From the NCBI RefSeq assembly GCF_945957355.1, contig NZ_CAMFKM010000005.1:1-64000 (forward strand): a stretch of 64,000 nucleotides of DNA, read 5' to 3'. The translations under genes and the position numbers were made by a program. The notes under the pieces were generated by a model. That model saw nothing but the letters and a program-made list of their open reading frames with translations. It ran no database searches and had not been told where the DNA came from. How positions within the stretch are numbered: position 1 is the stretch's first letter; each line of letters starts with the position of its first letter. Origin of the DNA: an uncultured Reyranella sp. GTDB taxonomy: Bacteria; Pseudomonadota; Alphaproteobacteria; Reyranellales; Reyranellaceae. Of the stretch, positions 1-8,537 are shown one piece after another.

Positions 1-209
1 TCGCGGCGCACGAAGAGGTTGCCTATGGCGTCGGTCGAGATCGAAAAGCCGCGCGCCCGGGCCCAGGCGCCGAGCAGGTTGCGCGCCGCCGCATCCTCGG
101 CCGAGAGCGCCTGCCGGTTCACGCCGCCCTTGGGCGTTCCGCCCAGCTTCGCCATGTCGGCGTGCCGCCGCCACAGACGCTCTTCCCGGATCGCTTCGGC
201 CGCGCCCAT
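1..209 (-). CDS. M20-family amidohydrolase (allantoate amidohydrolase / N-carbamoyl amino acid hydrolase type), N-terminal fragment
   Basis: Only the first 69 codons lie in the window; the gene runs off the left edge. The N-terminus reads MGAAEAIREERLWRRHADMA, then a 'GGTPKGGVNRQAL' stretch and 'DAIGNLFVRR'. These are the usual start of the allantoate amidohydrolase / beta-ureidopropionase / N-carbamoyl-L-amino-acid hydrolase group of dimetal M20 peptidase-like enzymes. The metal ligands lie beyond the edge, so the substrate cannot be decided. It is transcribed away from a PuuE-type allantoinase gene, with 95 bases between the two starts, so a ureide (allantoate) substrate is the simplest inference. 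Confidence 0.8.
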   Translation of the reverse strand, partial: MGAAEAIREERLWRRHADMAKLGGTPKGGVNRQALSAEDAAARNLLGAWARARGFSISTDAIGNLFVRR

Positions 210-304
210 CTCGCCTCCACAAGCTTGTCGCGCGAGCTATAGCCGCGCCATAGTCGCCCTTCAATCGCCCGACACCTGGGCGTCAGCGTTTTCCCGGGGA
301 CCCC

Positions 305-1219
305 ATGCACAACCATCTCGACCGCAACCTGATCGGCTACGGACCCAACCCGCCGCACGCGCAGTGGCCGGGCGACGCCCGCATCGCGGTGAGCTTCGTG
401 CTGAACTACGAGGAGGGCGGGGAGAATACGATCCTGAACGGCGATCCCGCTTCCGAGGTCTTCCTCACCGAGACGCCGGGTGGAACGCCCATCGTCGGCG
501 GCCGCGATCTCTCGACCGAGTCGATGTACGAGTATGGCAGCCGCGCCGGATTCTGGCGCATCCTGCGGCTCTTCCAGGAGCGCAATATGCGCTTCACCTC
601 ATGGGCGGTCGGCCGCGCACTGGAACTCAACCCCGCCGCCGGCAAGGCGATGGCCGAGGCCGGCCACGAAGTCGCGAGCCACGGCTGGCGCTGGATCAAC
701 TACAAGGACTTCACGCTCGAGCAGGAGCTCGATCATATGAGGAAGGCGGTGAAGGCGATCGAGCAGAGCGCGGGCAAGGCCCCGGTCGGCTGGTACACCG
801 GCCGCTTCGGCCTCCACACGCTCGAAGCGGTCGTCAAGCATGGCGGCTTCCTCTATTCGAGCGACTCCTATTCCGACGACCTGCCGTACTGGGTGAAGGT
901 CGGCGACGAGCCCCACCTGATCATTCCCTACACACTGGAAGTGAACGACATGAAGTTCGGCGTGCCGCCGGGCTTCAGCTCGGGCGATGGCTGGCTGCAG
1001 GCGATGAAGGACAGTTTCGACGTGCTCTACGCCGAGGGCGCGCGCGCGCCGAAGATGATGTCGATCGGCCTGCACTGCCGTCTCGCGGGCCGGCCCAGCC
1101 GCGCCGCGACCCTGGCGCGCTTCCTCGACTATGTGGCATCGAAGCCCAGGGTCTGGGTGGCGACGCGCGAGGAGATCGCGCGGCACTGGATCGAGACTCA
1201 TCCGGGCGTTGCAGCCTGA
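305..1219 (+). CDS. puuE: allantoinase, PuuE (polysaccharide-deacetylase-like) type
   Basis: The 304-residue protein is of normal length for PuuE, the metal-independent allantoinase that opens allantoin to allantoate in purine breakdown in the cytoplasm. It carries the family blocks 'NYEEGGEN' (about 34-41), 'YEYGSRAGFWR' (76-85), 'ASHGWRWINY' (124-133), 'SDSYSDDLPYW' (186-196) and 'GLHCRLAGRP' (about 257). The fold is the NodB/polysaccharide deacetylase barrel. The divergent M20 hydrolase gene would take the next step if it acts on allantoate. Start chosen at ATG 305; no strong ribosome binding site is visible. The family match is clear; the exact substrate is inferred from family. Confidence 0.88.
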   Translation: MHNHLDRNLIGYGPNPPHAQWPGDARIAVSFVLNYEEGGENTILNGDPASEVFLTETPGGTPIVGGRDLSTESMYEYGSRAGFWRILRLFQERNMRFTSWAVGRALELNPAAGKAMAEAGHEVASHGWRWINYKDFTLEQELDHMRKAVKAIEQSAGKAPVGWYTGRFGLHTLEAVVKHGGFLYSSDSYSDDLPYWVKVGDEPHLIIPYTLEVNDMKFGVPPGFSSGDGWLQAMKDSFDVLYAEGARAPKMMSIGLHCRLAGRPSRAATLARFLDYVASKPRVWVATREEIARHWIETHPGVAA

Positions 1220-1454
1220 AAGCTGCCTGCACCGTTACAATTGGTACACGAAAGCGATGCGGCTCTGCCATGCCGCGGAGATCGGCGCGCCCGGCGTCCT
1301 TGGGTGCGAGGAGGGATTTAAAGCCAGCGTAGCCGGCATTTTATCGAGGTCCGTCATGACACGATTGCGCTCGCGGCACCGCAACATCGCCCCCTGCGGC
1401 GGCGGCCGGCCGGGGTTTACCCTGGGGATAAAATCGTGTGATCAATGGCGCGCC

Positions 1455-1907
1455 GTGAACATTATTCGAACCGCCCTCCAACCGCTCCTGCTCGCCGCCC
1501 TCTGCGTCGGGCCGGGATGCGCCAGGAAGCCGACCGAAACCGCCGCCGTGCCGCAAGGTCCGACGGAGCACGAGCAGTACGTCCAGGCGCGCAGGGACGA
1601 GGTCGTGCAGTCGCTTGCGGTCTGCGAAAGCGGAAGCTGGGGACCGCACTCGACCCGCATCACCGGCGGACGCGGTTCCTATCACGGCCGCTTCCAGTAC
1701 ACGGCGCGCACCTACATCACCCTGCAGCAGCGTCGTGACGGTACGGTCCTCACGCCGAAAGAAGCCATCGAGGCGGCGCAGGACTATGAAAAGGCTGCGG
1801 CGTTGACGTCCTGGGTGATGTTCGAGCAGGGCGAGACCTGGCACTGGCCGCTCTGCAACCGCAAGCTCGGCCTCACCGCCAAGGTCAGGGAAATCAACGC
1901 ACTCTAG
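1455..1907 (+). CDS. small lipoprotein with a transglycosylase/Rpf-like region
   Basis: A protein of about 150 residues starting at GTG 1455. The first 22 residues form a short lipoprotein-type signal (hydrophobic QPLLLAALCVG, then Cys at 22). The rest has 'VCESGSWGPHS' (about 56-66), 'YHGRFQYTARTY' (about 75-86) and a C-terminal 'WHWPLCNRKLGL'. The spacing of Cys-Glu-Ser, the 'GRFQ' turn and the terminal Trp/Cys segment resemble the lysozyme-like fold of Rpf/transglycosylase proteins; this resemblance is my reading, not a firm assignment. An in-frame ATG at 1356 is possible but would bury the signal. The 235 bases upstream hold no other gene that I recognise. Confidence 0.6.
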   Translation: MNIIRTALQPLLLAALCVGPGCARKPTETAAVPQGPTEHEQYVQARRDEVVQSLAVCESGSWGPHSTRITGGRGSYHGRFQYTARTYITLQQRRDGTVLTPKEAIEAAQDYEKAAALTSWVMFEQGETWHWPLCNRKLGLTAKVREINAL

Positions 1908-1924
1908 TCGCGAAGATTTTGCCC

Positions 1925-3127
1925 CTAGCTGAGTTCGGCGCAGAATTCCTGGATGCGCGTGCAGCCTTCGCGAAGGCTCGCCATGTCGGTGGCATAGGAG
2001 ATGCGGAAGTAGGGGCTCATGCCGTAGGCCGCGCCTTGCACGGTCGCGACATGCTTCTCCTCGAGCAGCGCGGTGACGAAGTCGGTGTCGTTGGCGATCC
2101 GCTTGCCGCCCTTCGTCGTCTTGCCGATGCACCCCGCGATGTTGGGGAACACGTAGAAGGCGCCCTCCGGCATGTGGCAGGTCACGCCCTTTGCGGCGCG
2201 TAGCATGCCGACGACCTCGTCGCGGCGCTTATGGTAGTCGGCGGCCCGCTCCTTCAGCAGCTCCTGGGGTCCATTGAGGGCGGCAACGGCGGCGGCCTGG
2301 CTGATGGTGGAGATGCCCGAGCCGATCTGGCCCTGCATGTTGGTCATGGCCGCGATCATCGCCCGCGGACCTCCGGCGAAGCCCACCCGCCAGCCGGTCA
2401 TGGCATAGGCCTTGGACGCGCCGTTGACGGTGAGCGTGCGGTCCTTCAGCGCCGGCTCGACCTGGGCCACCGTGCTGAACGTCGCGTCGCCATAGACCAG
2501 GTGCTCGTAGACGTCGTCGGCCATCACCAGCACGTGTCGGTGCTTCAGGAGCACGTCGCAGATCTGGCGCATCTCGGCCGGCGAGCAGACCGCGCCCGTC
2601 GGATTGTTGGGGAAGTTCAGCACGACCCATCGCGTCTTCGCCGTGATGACGGCGTCGAGGTCGGCGGCGCGCAGCTTGAACTGGTTGTTCTCCGGGCAGG
2701 AGACCGGCACGGGCTTCGCGCCGGCGATCACCGCCTGGTCGGCATAGGAGATCCAGCCGGGCGCGGGGATGATGACCTCGTCACCGGGGTTCACGCTCGC
2801 CATCAGCGCGTCGTACATGATCTGCTTGCTGCCGTTGGAGACCATGATCTCGTCCAGCGCATAGTCGAGATCGTTGTCGCGCTTGAATTTTCGCTGGATC
2901 GCCTCCTTGAGAGGCCTGATGCCGTCCTGCGGCGGATACTTGGTCTCGCCGGCCAGCGCGGCCGCATGCGCAGCCTCGATGGCATGCGCCGGGGTCGGGA
3001 AATCGGGTTCGCCCGAAGACAGGCCCACGATCTTGACGCCCTGGGCGCGCAGATCGCGCACCTTTCGCGTCATCGCGGCCGAGGCCGACACCTTCACGTT
3101 CTTCAGACGATCGGCAACCTCGAACAT
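1925..3127 (-). CDS. aspC: class I aminotransferase (aspartate aminotransferase type)
   Basis: A 400-residue PLP enzyme of fold type I. 'NFPNNPTGAV' (171-180) and 'GASKAYAMTGWR' (236-247, Lys239 being the Schiff-base lysine) mark the active site, and 'FRISYATD' near the C-terminus contains the carboxylate-binding Arg. The sequence belongs to the Igamma aspartate aminotransferase group common in Alphaproteobacteria (aspartate + 2-oxoglutarate to oxaloacetate + glutamate; some members also take prephenate). ATG 3127 is chosen over longer in-frame starts because homologues begin at about this point and the start lies 14 bases after the EamA gene. It is the last gene of a three-gene minus-strand run. 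Confidence 0.9.
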   Translation of the reverse strand: MFEVADRLKNVKVSASAAMTRKVRDLRAQGVKIVGLSSGEPDFPTPAHAIEAAHAAALAGETKYPPQDGIRPLKEAIQRKFKRDNDLDYALDEIMVSNGSKQIMYDALMASVNPGDEVIIPAPGWISYADQAVIAGAKPVPVSCPENNQFKLRAADLDAVITAKTRWVVLNFPNNPTGAVCSPAEMRQICDVLLKHRHVLVMADDVYEHLVYGDATFSTVAQVEPALKDRTLTVNGASKAYAMTGWRVGFAGGPRAMIAAMTNMQGQIGSGISTISQAAAVAALNGPQELLKERAADYHKRRDEVVGMLRAAKGVTCHMPEGAFYVFPNIAGCIGKTTKGGKRIANDTDFVTALLEEKHVATVQGAAYGMSPYFRISYATDMASLREGCTRIQEFCAELS

Positions 3128-3141
3128 GCTTTCCCGTACTT

Positions 3142-3990
3142 TCAGCTTTTCCTGCGGATGGTGAGCGCAATGCCGCCCAGGATCGCCGCCGACGCGATCA
3201 GCAGCCGGGCGGTGATGGGCTCGGCGAGTAGCACTGCGCCCCCCAGCGCGGCAATGGCGGGGACGCAAAGCTGGATTGTCGCCGCGGAGGTGGCGGACAG
3301 CGCCGGGAGGGCGGCGTACCACAGCACATAGCCCAGGCCCGAGGTCACGGCGCCCGATGCGACGGCGTAGAGAAGGCCCGTCTGGTCTGGGCTGGTATGG
3401 GTCGCCGCGGCCAGACTGAGGACGGCGGCGAAGGGCACGGCGCGGATGAAGTTGCCGCCGGTGGCCGCCGTGGGATCGCCGGCGCCACGGCCCAACAGGG
3501 AATAGACGCCCCAGGCAAGACCGGCCGCCAACATGAGCCCCGCTGCGATGACCGGCGGCGCCGAGAGGCCGGGCAAGAGCAGCCAGACCAGCCCTGCGAC
3601 CGCCACCAGCACGCCGACGAGCCGCAACCCGGCCAGCCGCTCGCCCTTGAACAGGCCGTAGCCGGTCATCGTGAGCTGCACCGCGCCGAACAGCAGCAGC
3701 GCGCCGGTCGCGGCGGTGAGATCGCGATAGGCAAAGGAGAAGCAGACCGCGTAGGCAAAGAGCATGGCGGCCATCGGCCAGCTTCCCGCCGCCAGCGGCT
3801 GCCTGCCCCGCACGCGCAGCAGGATCCAGAGAACCAGCGCGCCCGACGCGAGGCGGACGGAGGTGAAGCTCGCCGCGTCGATCGAGGTGTCGCGCAACGC
3901 GATGCGGCAGAGCAGCGAGTTGCCGGCGAAAGCCAGCATCGCGAAGACGATCAGGAGGGCGGTGCGCGCCGCTCCGCCCTCCCGAGGCAT
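3142..3990 (-). CDS. EamA/DMT-superfamily membrane transporter
   Basis: 282 residues, almost wholly hydrophobic, with about ten predicted membrane segments arranged as two EamA repeats; the last segment ends in a short basic tail (RRKS). DMT proteins export or import small metabolites such as amino acids, but the substrate cannot be read from sequence. The start is ATG 3990, one base after the stop of the amidohydrolase gene (TGA-G-ATG), which suggests translational coupling; a TTG at 4002 is the alternative. The aminotransferase follows 14 bases later, so the three genes are probably co-transcribed. Confidence 0.82.
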   Translation of the reverse strand: MPREGGAARTALLIVFAMLAFAGNSLLCRIALRDTSIDAASFTSVRLASGALVLWILLRVRGRQPLAAGSWPMAAMLFAYAVCFSFAYRDLTAATGALLLFGAVQLTMTGYGLFKGERLAGLRLVGVLVAVAGLVWLLLPGLSAPPVIAAGLMLAAGLAWGVYSLLGRGAGDPTAATGGNFIRAVPFAAVLSLAAATHTSPDQTGLLYAVASGAVTSGLGYVLWYAALPALSATSAATIQLCVPAIAALGGAVLLAEPITARLLIASAAILGGIALTIRRKS

Positions 3991-3991
3991 C

Positions 3992-5131
3992 TCAGTTGGC
4001 AAGCCCGTAGAGCTTCATCGCATTGTCGCGCACGATCTTGCGCTTCGCCTCGGGCGAGACGCCGGTCAGTTCCCGGGCGATGAATTCCTGGCTGTCCGGC
4101 CAGATGCCGTCGGGGTGCGGATAGTCCGAGCCCCACATGACATTGTCCTCGCCGAGATGGCGCAGCAGCTCGATGCCGACCGGATCGGTCTGATAGGTCG
4201 CATAGAACTGCCGGTGCCAGTACTCGGAGGGCTTCATCTTGAGGTCGAGGTCCTGGAACTGGTCCTCCCACTCGAGATCCATGTGCTGCAGCACGTAGGG
4301 AATCCAGCCGAGCCCGGCCTCGCCGATCACGATCTTCAGGTTGGGATAGCGCGCCGGGGCGCCGGAATAGATCAGGCCCATCAGCATGGTGCTCATGTGC
4401 ATCTGGAAGCCGGTGATGTGCACGGCGAAGATGCGGCGCTGGATCTCGGGTGTGAACTTCGTGACGTCGGGCGAGCGGCCGCCAATCGTGTGGAAGTGCA
4501 GCGGGATACCGGTCTCGTGGCCGAACTTCCACAGCGGCTCCCAGAACGGGTCCCAGAGCGGCGTCATGTCGGGGCGGTTGGCGATGTCGAGCCCTTTCAC
4601 GCCGCGCCTGGCGCAGCGCATCGCCTCGGCGACCGACTCTTCCATGTCGTAGTTCGGGATATTGGCCAGCCCGATCAGCCGGTCGGGCGCAGCTTTGCAG
4701 AAATCGTGGAGCCAGTCGTTGTAGATGCGCAGCATCACGATCGCGGCTTCCGGGTCGTTCAGCCGGCCGCTCGATCCCAGCACGCCGTAGAGCACTTCGG
4801 CCTGCACGCCGTCGCGGTCCTGGTCCTTGAGGCGATGATCGACCTCGGTCAGGCGGCGGATGCCCTTCTTGCCGTCGTCGTAGAGGCCGGTCGAGGCCAT
4901 GCGGTCGGAGCGATGGATGATGCCCGGCACGTATTCACGGCCGGCGGATCCCATGCCGTTCACGAGGCCGAACTTCGCACCGTTGGCGCTCGTCCATTCC
5001 GGTCCCTTGGGTCCGTCGACGACATGCGGCATGCGCGCTTTCATCGACTCAGGCGCGTTGCTGGTGAAGAGATCCGGCGGCAGCCAGATCAGGTCGATAT
5101 GCCCATCCGCTGAAATCACGTCGTATTTCAT
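3992..5131 (-). CDS. amidohydrolase family 2 (ACMSD-like) protein
   Basis: 379 residues with the TIM-barrel metal hydrolase/decarboxylase pattern of the amidohydrolase-2 family. It has 'SADGHIDL' (8-15) at the first strand, 'HFHTIGG' and 'HITGF' in the middle, and 'WGSDYPHPDG' near the C-terminus, containing the catalytic Asp. Members decarboxylate or hydrolyse aromatic or lactone substrates; the substrate here is unknown. Start ATG 5131 is fixed by a strong ribosome binding site (GGAGGT about 7 bases upstream) and by the family N-terminus. First gene of the run with EamA and the aminotransferase. Confidence 0.85.
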   Translation of the reverse strand: MKYDVISADGHIDLIWLPPDLFTSNAPESMKARMPHVVDGPKGPEWTSANGAKFGLVNGMGSAGREYVPGIIHRSDRMASTGLYDDGKKGIRRLTEVDHRLKDQDRDGVQAEVLYGVLGSSGRLNDPEAAIVMLRIYNDWLHDFCKAAPDRLIGLANIPNYDMEESVAEAMRCARRGVKGLDIANRPDMTPLWDPFWEPLWKFGHETGIPLHFHTIGGRSPDVTKFTPEIQRRIFAVHITGFQMHMSTMLMGLIYSGAPARYPNLKIVIGEAGLGWIPYVLQHMDLEWEDQFQDLDLKMKPSEYWHRQFYATYQTDPVGIELLRHLGEDNVMWGSDYPHPDGIWPDSQEFIARELTGVSPEAKRKIVRDNAMKLYGLAN

Positions 5132-5385
5132 CGCGCGACCTCCTGGTGCCCCATCTTTCTGGGGGCATCCGTTTTCCAGAGTGCGCCGGCCGCACAGCCG
5201 TCGCAATGGGATGACGATGAATCAGGCTGGTGATTGCGGGGAGGCGTCCGCGATGCAGTGTGGCGACGCCGACGCTGCAATGGCGCGGCCTGAAGGCGAA
5301 TGCGACTGACGCGACCTCACCGCATTTACATCGCACATCGAGCCGCTCTGCGATTGCTGATCCCGTCCTGCCTTTCGGCCGCTGA

Positions 5386-5408
5386 GGAAGCCGGCCGGTC
5401 CGGCTTCC
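5386..5408. terminator. hairpin with 9-bp stem, possible terminator
   Basis: GGAAGCCGG (5386-5394), a five-base loop, then CCGGCTTCC (5400-5408), followed on the + strand by CGGTTTT. It lies just beyond the 3' end of the minus-strand ATPase gene ending at 5424. The T-run is on the other strand from that gene, so termination in that direction would be weak. The rest of 5132-5423 holds the amidohydrolase promoter region and no gene I can support. Confidence 0.45.
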
Positions 5409-5423
5409 CGGTTTTCACCGCGG

Positions 5424-5918
5424 CTAGAGCTCCCGATGGACGATTGTCTCGAAGCCCTCCTCCTTGGACGGAGGGACGAAATGCCGTGTGAAGGCGTCGA
5501 ATTCGGCGTCGCTCACCTCGTATTCGTGCGTGCCGCTGGCATTGCGGTGAGAGAGGCGCGCCCGACAGACCTGGTCGGACAGGTCGAGGAAATGGAGTCG
5601 ATGATCGGCTCCGGCATTCTCGAAGAGCGACCGCATCCATTGCCGGTTGGCCACGGTGTTCGCGGGGAAGTCGAGCACGATCGACAGGCCGGCCCGGAGC
5701 AGCGTTTCGACATGAGCGCCCATGGCGTCGCGCAGGCGCGCCGAACAGCGGGCGTAGTCCGCCAGCGACGCAATTTCATCCGGGTAGAGGCGCGCCAGCC
5801 ATTGGTCCTCGCTGAGAAGGACGGTTGCCGGTGCGCGCGCCAGGCGACCGGCCAGGGTGGATTTGCCCGCGGCGATCTTGCCGCAAAGCATGTGCAGAGT
5901 GGGTCTGGGGGATGACAT
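5424..5918 (-). CDS. small AAA/zeta-like P-loop kinase
   Basis: 164 residues consisting of a single P-loop domain. Walker A is 'GKIAAGKST' (13-21); 'VLLSEDQWLARLYPDEI' follows, with an acidic residue where small-molecule kinases bind substrate; 'VLDFPANT' is in the middle, and 'CRARLSHRN' may act as a lid arginine region. This layout is that of the AAA_33/zeta-toxin/chloramphenicol phosphotransferase-like kinases, which phosphorylate small molecules. No antitoxin-like partner is adjacent. ATG 5918 places Walker A at residue 13, normal for the family. The substrate is unknown. Confidence 0.72.
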   Translation of the reverse strand: MSSPRPTLHMLCGKIAAGKSTLAGRLARAPATVLLSEDQWLARLYPDEIASLADYARCSARLRDAMGAHVETLLRAGLSIVLDFPANTVANRQWMRSLFENAGADHRLHFLDLSDQVCRARLSHRNASGTHEYEVSDAEFDAFTRHFVPPSKEEGFETIVHREL

Positions 5919-5978
5919 GACAGGCTTGATCCCTGAAGCGCGTTGCACGGCAACGATTGATCCAACACGAAGCGACGG

Positions 5979-6001
5979 CCCGGCCTGAGGATCAGGCCGG
6001 G
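5979..6001. repeat. 10-bp stem hairpin in a divergent intergenic region
   Basis: CCGGCCTGA-type arm at 5979-5988 pairs with 5992-6001 around a three-base loop. It sits between the starts of two divergent genes (5918 minus, about 6179 plus), so it could be an operator or 5' UTR structure rather than a terminator. No function is established. Confidence 0.4.
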
Positions 6002-6178
6002 ACCGTAATTCGTGTCGCTTGGCGCGTCGGGATCGCCCGGGGATGCATGGCGGATGTTTAGCGATTCCCAATGCCCGTGGGAATGGCCGACGCGATCCCT
6101 CTGGATCAGTACCGCATCGCCTCGATGTGCGGAAACGTCTGCGCCTCACGGCGGTTTTCTTTGGCTACAATGCGCGTC

Positions 6179-7945
6179 ATGAAAGCCAACACCCCCTCAT
6201 CCGCTGCCGCCGACTGGCTCGCAAGCTTCGCCGAATCCCTGAAACGCGGCGATGCCGTCGCCACGGCCGCCCTGTTTGCCAAAGATGGCTACTGGCGCGA
6301 CCTCCTGTCCTTCACCTGGAATATCGTCACGCTGGAAGGGCGACCGGCAATCGCCGAGATGCTGGCCGCGCGACTGGCCGAAGTGCGGCCGGAGTCCTTC
6401 CTGGCGGGTGACCGCGAGGGCTGGTTCACTTTCGAGACCGCGCAGGGCCGCGGCACGGGGCATGTCCGCCTGAAGGACGGCAAGGCCTGGACCTTCTTCA
6501 CGGCGCTGATGGAGCTGAAGGGCTTCGAGGAGAAGAAGGGACCGACGCGCGAGCACGGCACGCAGCACGGCGCCTTCAAGGACCGCGTGACCTGGACCGA
6601 TCGCCGCAAGGCCGACGCCAGGGAACTGGGCTACGAGCGCCAGCCTTACGTGCTGGTGATCGGCGGCGGGCAGGGCGGCATCGCGCTCGGTGCGCGACTG
6701 AAGCGGCTCGGCGTTCCGGCCCTGATCGTCGACCGCAACGCCCGTCCGGGCGATGCCTGGCGCAACCGCTACAAGTCGCTCTGCCTGCACGACCCGGTCT
6801 GGTACGACCACCTGCCCTACCTGCCGTTCCCCGACCACTGGCCGATCTACACGCCCAAGGACAAGATGGGCGACTGGCTCGAGTCCTACACGAAGATCAT
6901 GGAGCTCGATTACTGGTCGTCGACCACATGCAAGAGCTCGTCGTTCGACGAGGCGAGGGGTGAATGGACCGTCGTCGTCGAACGTGACGGCAAGGAGGTG
7001 ACGCTCAAGCCGAAGCAGCTCGTGATCGCGACGGGCATGTCGGGCTTCCCCGAGATTCCGAAGTTCCCGGGGGCCGAGCTATTCACGGGCAGACAGCATC
7101 ATTCCAGCCAGCATCCAGGCGGCGAGGGCTGGACCGGCAAGAAGTGCGTCGTCGTGGGCTCCAACAATTCGGCGCACGACATCGCGGCCGACCTGTGGGA
7201 GCACGGTGCCGACGTCACCCTGCTGCAACGCTCGCCGACCCTGGTCGTGCGCGCCGATACGCTGGCGCGCAACCGGCCGCTCTATTCGGAGGAGGCGGTG
7301 GCCTCCGGCATCACCACCGAGATCGCCGACCTCACCACGGCCTCGATGCCGTACGCCGCCCTTCCGACGGTGGCGCAGCCGGTGATGGAGCGGATCCGGC
7401 ACGAGGATGCGGACTTCTATGCGCGACTGGAGAAAGCGGGCTTCAAGCTCACCTTCGGCGAGGACAATACCGGCATCGGCCTGATGTATCTGCGCCGCGG
7501 CTCCGGCTACTACATCGACGTCGGCGCGTCCGAGCTGATCGCCGACGGGCGCATCAAGCTCAAGTCCGGCGTCGAGATCGAGCGCCTGACCGAGGACTCC
7601 GTCGTGCTGAACGACGGTACCGAGCTGAAGGCCGACCTCGTCGTCTATGCGACGGGCTACGGCTCGATGAACCAGTGGGCGGCCGAGCTGATCTCGCCCG
7701 AGGTCGCCGACAAGGTCGGCAAGTGCTGGGGCCTGGGCTCCGCCACCGCCAAGGATCCCGGCCCCTGGGAAGGCGAGCTGCGCAACATGTGGAAGCCGAC
7801 GGCGCAGGAGAACCTGTGGTTCCACGGCGGCAACCTGATGCAGTCCCGGCTCTACTCGATCTTCCTGGCGCTGCAGCTCAAGGCGCGCCAGGAGGGCCTG
7901 CCGACGCCGGTGTACGGCCGGGCGCCGGTGCACCACAAGGCGTGA
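6179..7945 (+). CDS. flavin-dependent monooxygenase with N-terminal SnoaL/NTF2-like domain
   Basis: About 588 residues. Residues 10-115 look like a SnoaL/NTF2-type cone fold ('LKRGDAVATAALFAKDGYWR', then 'FTWNIVTLEGRPAI'). The rest is a class B flavoprotein monooxygenase: FAD site 'VLVIGGGQGGIALGARL' (158-174), 'WRNRYKSLCLHDPVWYD', and an NADPH site 'CVVVGSNNSAHDIAADL' near 320. The relatives oxidise ketones, amines or sulfur compounds, and FMO/CzcO/YUCCA-like proteins share these motifs. The start is uncertain between ATG 6170 and ATG 6179; neither has a good ribosome binding site. Substrate unknown. Confidence 0.85.
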   Translation: MKANTPSSAAADWLASFAESLKRGDAVATAALFAKDGYWRDLLSFTWNIVTLEGRPAIAEMLAARLAEVRPESFLAGDREGWFTFETAQGRGTGHVRLKDGKAWTFFTALMELKGFEEKKGPTREHGTQHGAFKDRVTWTDRRKADARELGYERQPYVLVIGGGQGGIALGARLKRLGVPALIVDRNARPGDAWRNRYKSLCLHDPVWYDHLPYLPFPDHWPIYTPKDKMGDWLESYTKIMELDYWSSTTCKSSSFDEARGEWTVVVERDGKEVTLKPKQLVIATGMSGFPEIPKFPGAELFTGRQHHSSQHPGGEGWTGKKCVVVGSNNSAHDIAADLWEHGADVTLLQRSPTLVVRADTLARNRPLYSEEAVASGITTEIADLTTASMPYAALPTVAQPVMERIRHEDADFYARLEKAGFKLTFGEDNTGIGLMYLRRGSGYYIDVGASELIADGRIKLKSGVEIERLTEDSVVLNDGTELKADLVVYATGYGSMNQWAAELISPEVADKVGKCWGLGSATAKDPGPWEGELRNMWKPTAQENLWFHGGNLMQSRLYSIFLALQLKARQEGLPTPVYGRAPVHHKA

Positions 7946-7991
7946 CCGGGGAGCGGGGACGCCGGAGCGGTTGGCGACGTAGACTAGAAGC

Positions 7992-8465
7992 ATGAGCCTC
8001 CCGTTCCGCCGCACGATCCTGTCCTCTGGCCTGTCCCTCGGCCTGCTGCTCGCGGCCTCGGCCTGCTCGTTCAACATGGGCGAGCCCAACCTGCCGCAGA
8101 CCGACCTGCGCGCGGACCTGAGCGGTACGCGCGTGGTGCCGGCCACCGACAGCAGGGGCGAGGGCTATTTCGCGGCCACTTATCGGCCCTCGACCCGGGT
8201 GCTGGAATACAAGATCAATCTGGTGCGCCTGAGCGGCCCGGTGCGCCAGGCCGGCCTCTACGGCCCCGCCGCGCCCGGCCAGAATGCCGTGCAGGTCGTT
8301 CCCATCGACGTGCCCTTTTATGCCGACCGCTCCACTGTGAACGACGGCGTGACGCTCACCGAGCAGCAGGCGAGGGAGGTGCTCGCCGGTCTCTGGTACG
8401 TCAACGTCCTGACGGAGAAGTACCCCGACGGTGAAATTCGCGGGCAGATCCTGCCGCTGAAGTAA
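7992..8465 (+). CDS. CHRD-domain lipoprotein
   Basis: 157 residues. A lipoprotein signal (RRTILSSGLSLGLLLAASAC, Cys at about 25) is followed by a CHRD domain running from 'DLRADLSGTRVVPATDS' to the terminal 'YPDGEIRGQILPLK', the classical end motif of CHRD proteins. CHRD domains in bacteria are extracytoplasmic beta structures of unknown role, named after chordin. It starts 46 bases after the monooxygenase and may share its transcript. An inverted repeat follows its stop. Confidence 0.85.
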   Translation: MSLPFRRTILSSGLSLGLLLAASACSFNMGEPNLPQTDLRADLSGTRVVPATDSRGEGYFAATYRPSTRVLEYKINLVRLSGPVRQAGLYGPAAPGQNAVQVVPIDVPFYADRSTVNDGVTLTEQQAREVLAGLWYVNVLTEKYPDGEIRGQILPLK

Positions 8466-8467
8466 CA

Positions 8468-8521
8468 GTCCCGTCGTCTCGACCGGAGCGCCGCAGGCGC
8501 GTAGCGGAGAGACGACGGGAC
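8468..8521. repeat. inverted repeat between convergent genes
   Basis: Perfect 13-base arms (8468-8480 and 8509-8521) enclosing 'GACCGGAGCG...GTAGCGGA'. It starts two bases after the stop of the CHRD gene and ends 17 bases before the end of the convergent amidohydrolase, so a bidirectional terminator or mRNA-end stabiliser is likely. Its arm and core (GTCTCGACCGGAGC) recur in the larger element at 11113-11260. Confidence 0.7.
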
Positions 8522-8537
8522 TATGTTGCTGGGACCC

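Noticed and set aside
1220..1454. Additional small gene between puuE and the lipoprotein gene
   Set aside because: Frames here have no ribosome binding site, no recognisable product and merge in frame with the lipoprotein gene.
5424..5918. Toxin-antitoxin system
   Set aside because: No small antitoxin frame lies next to the kinase on either side, so there is no support for a two-gene module.
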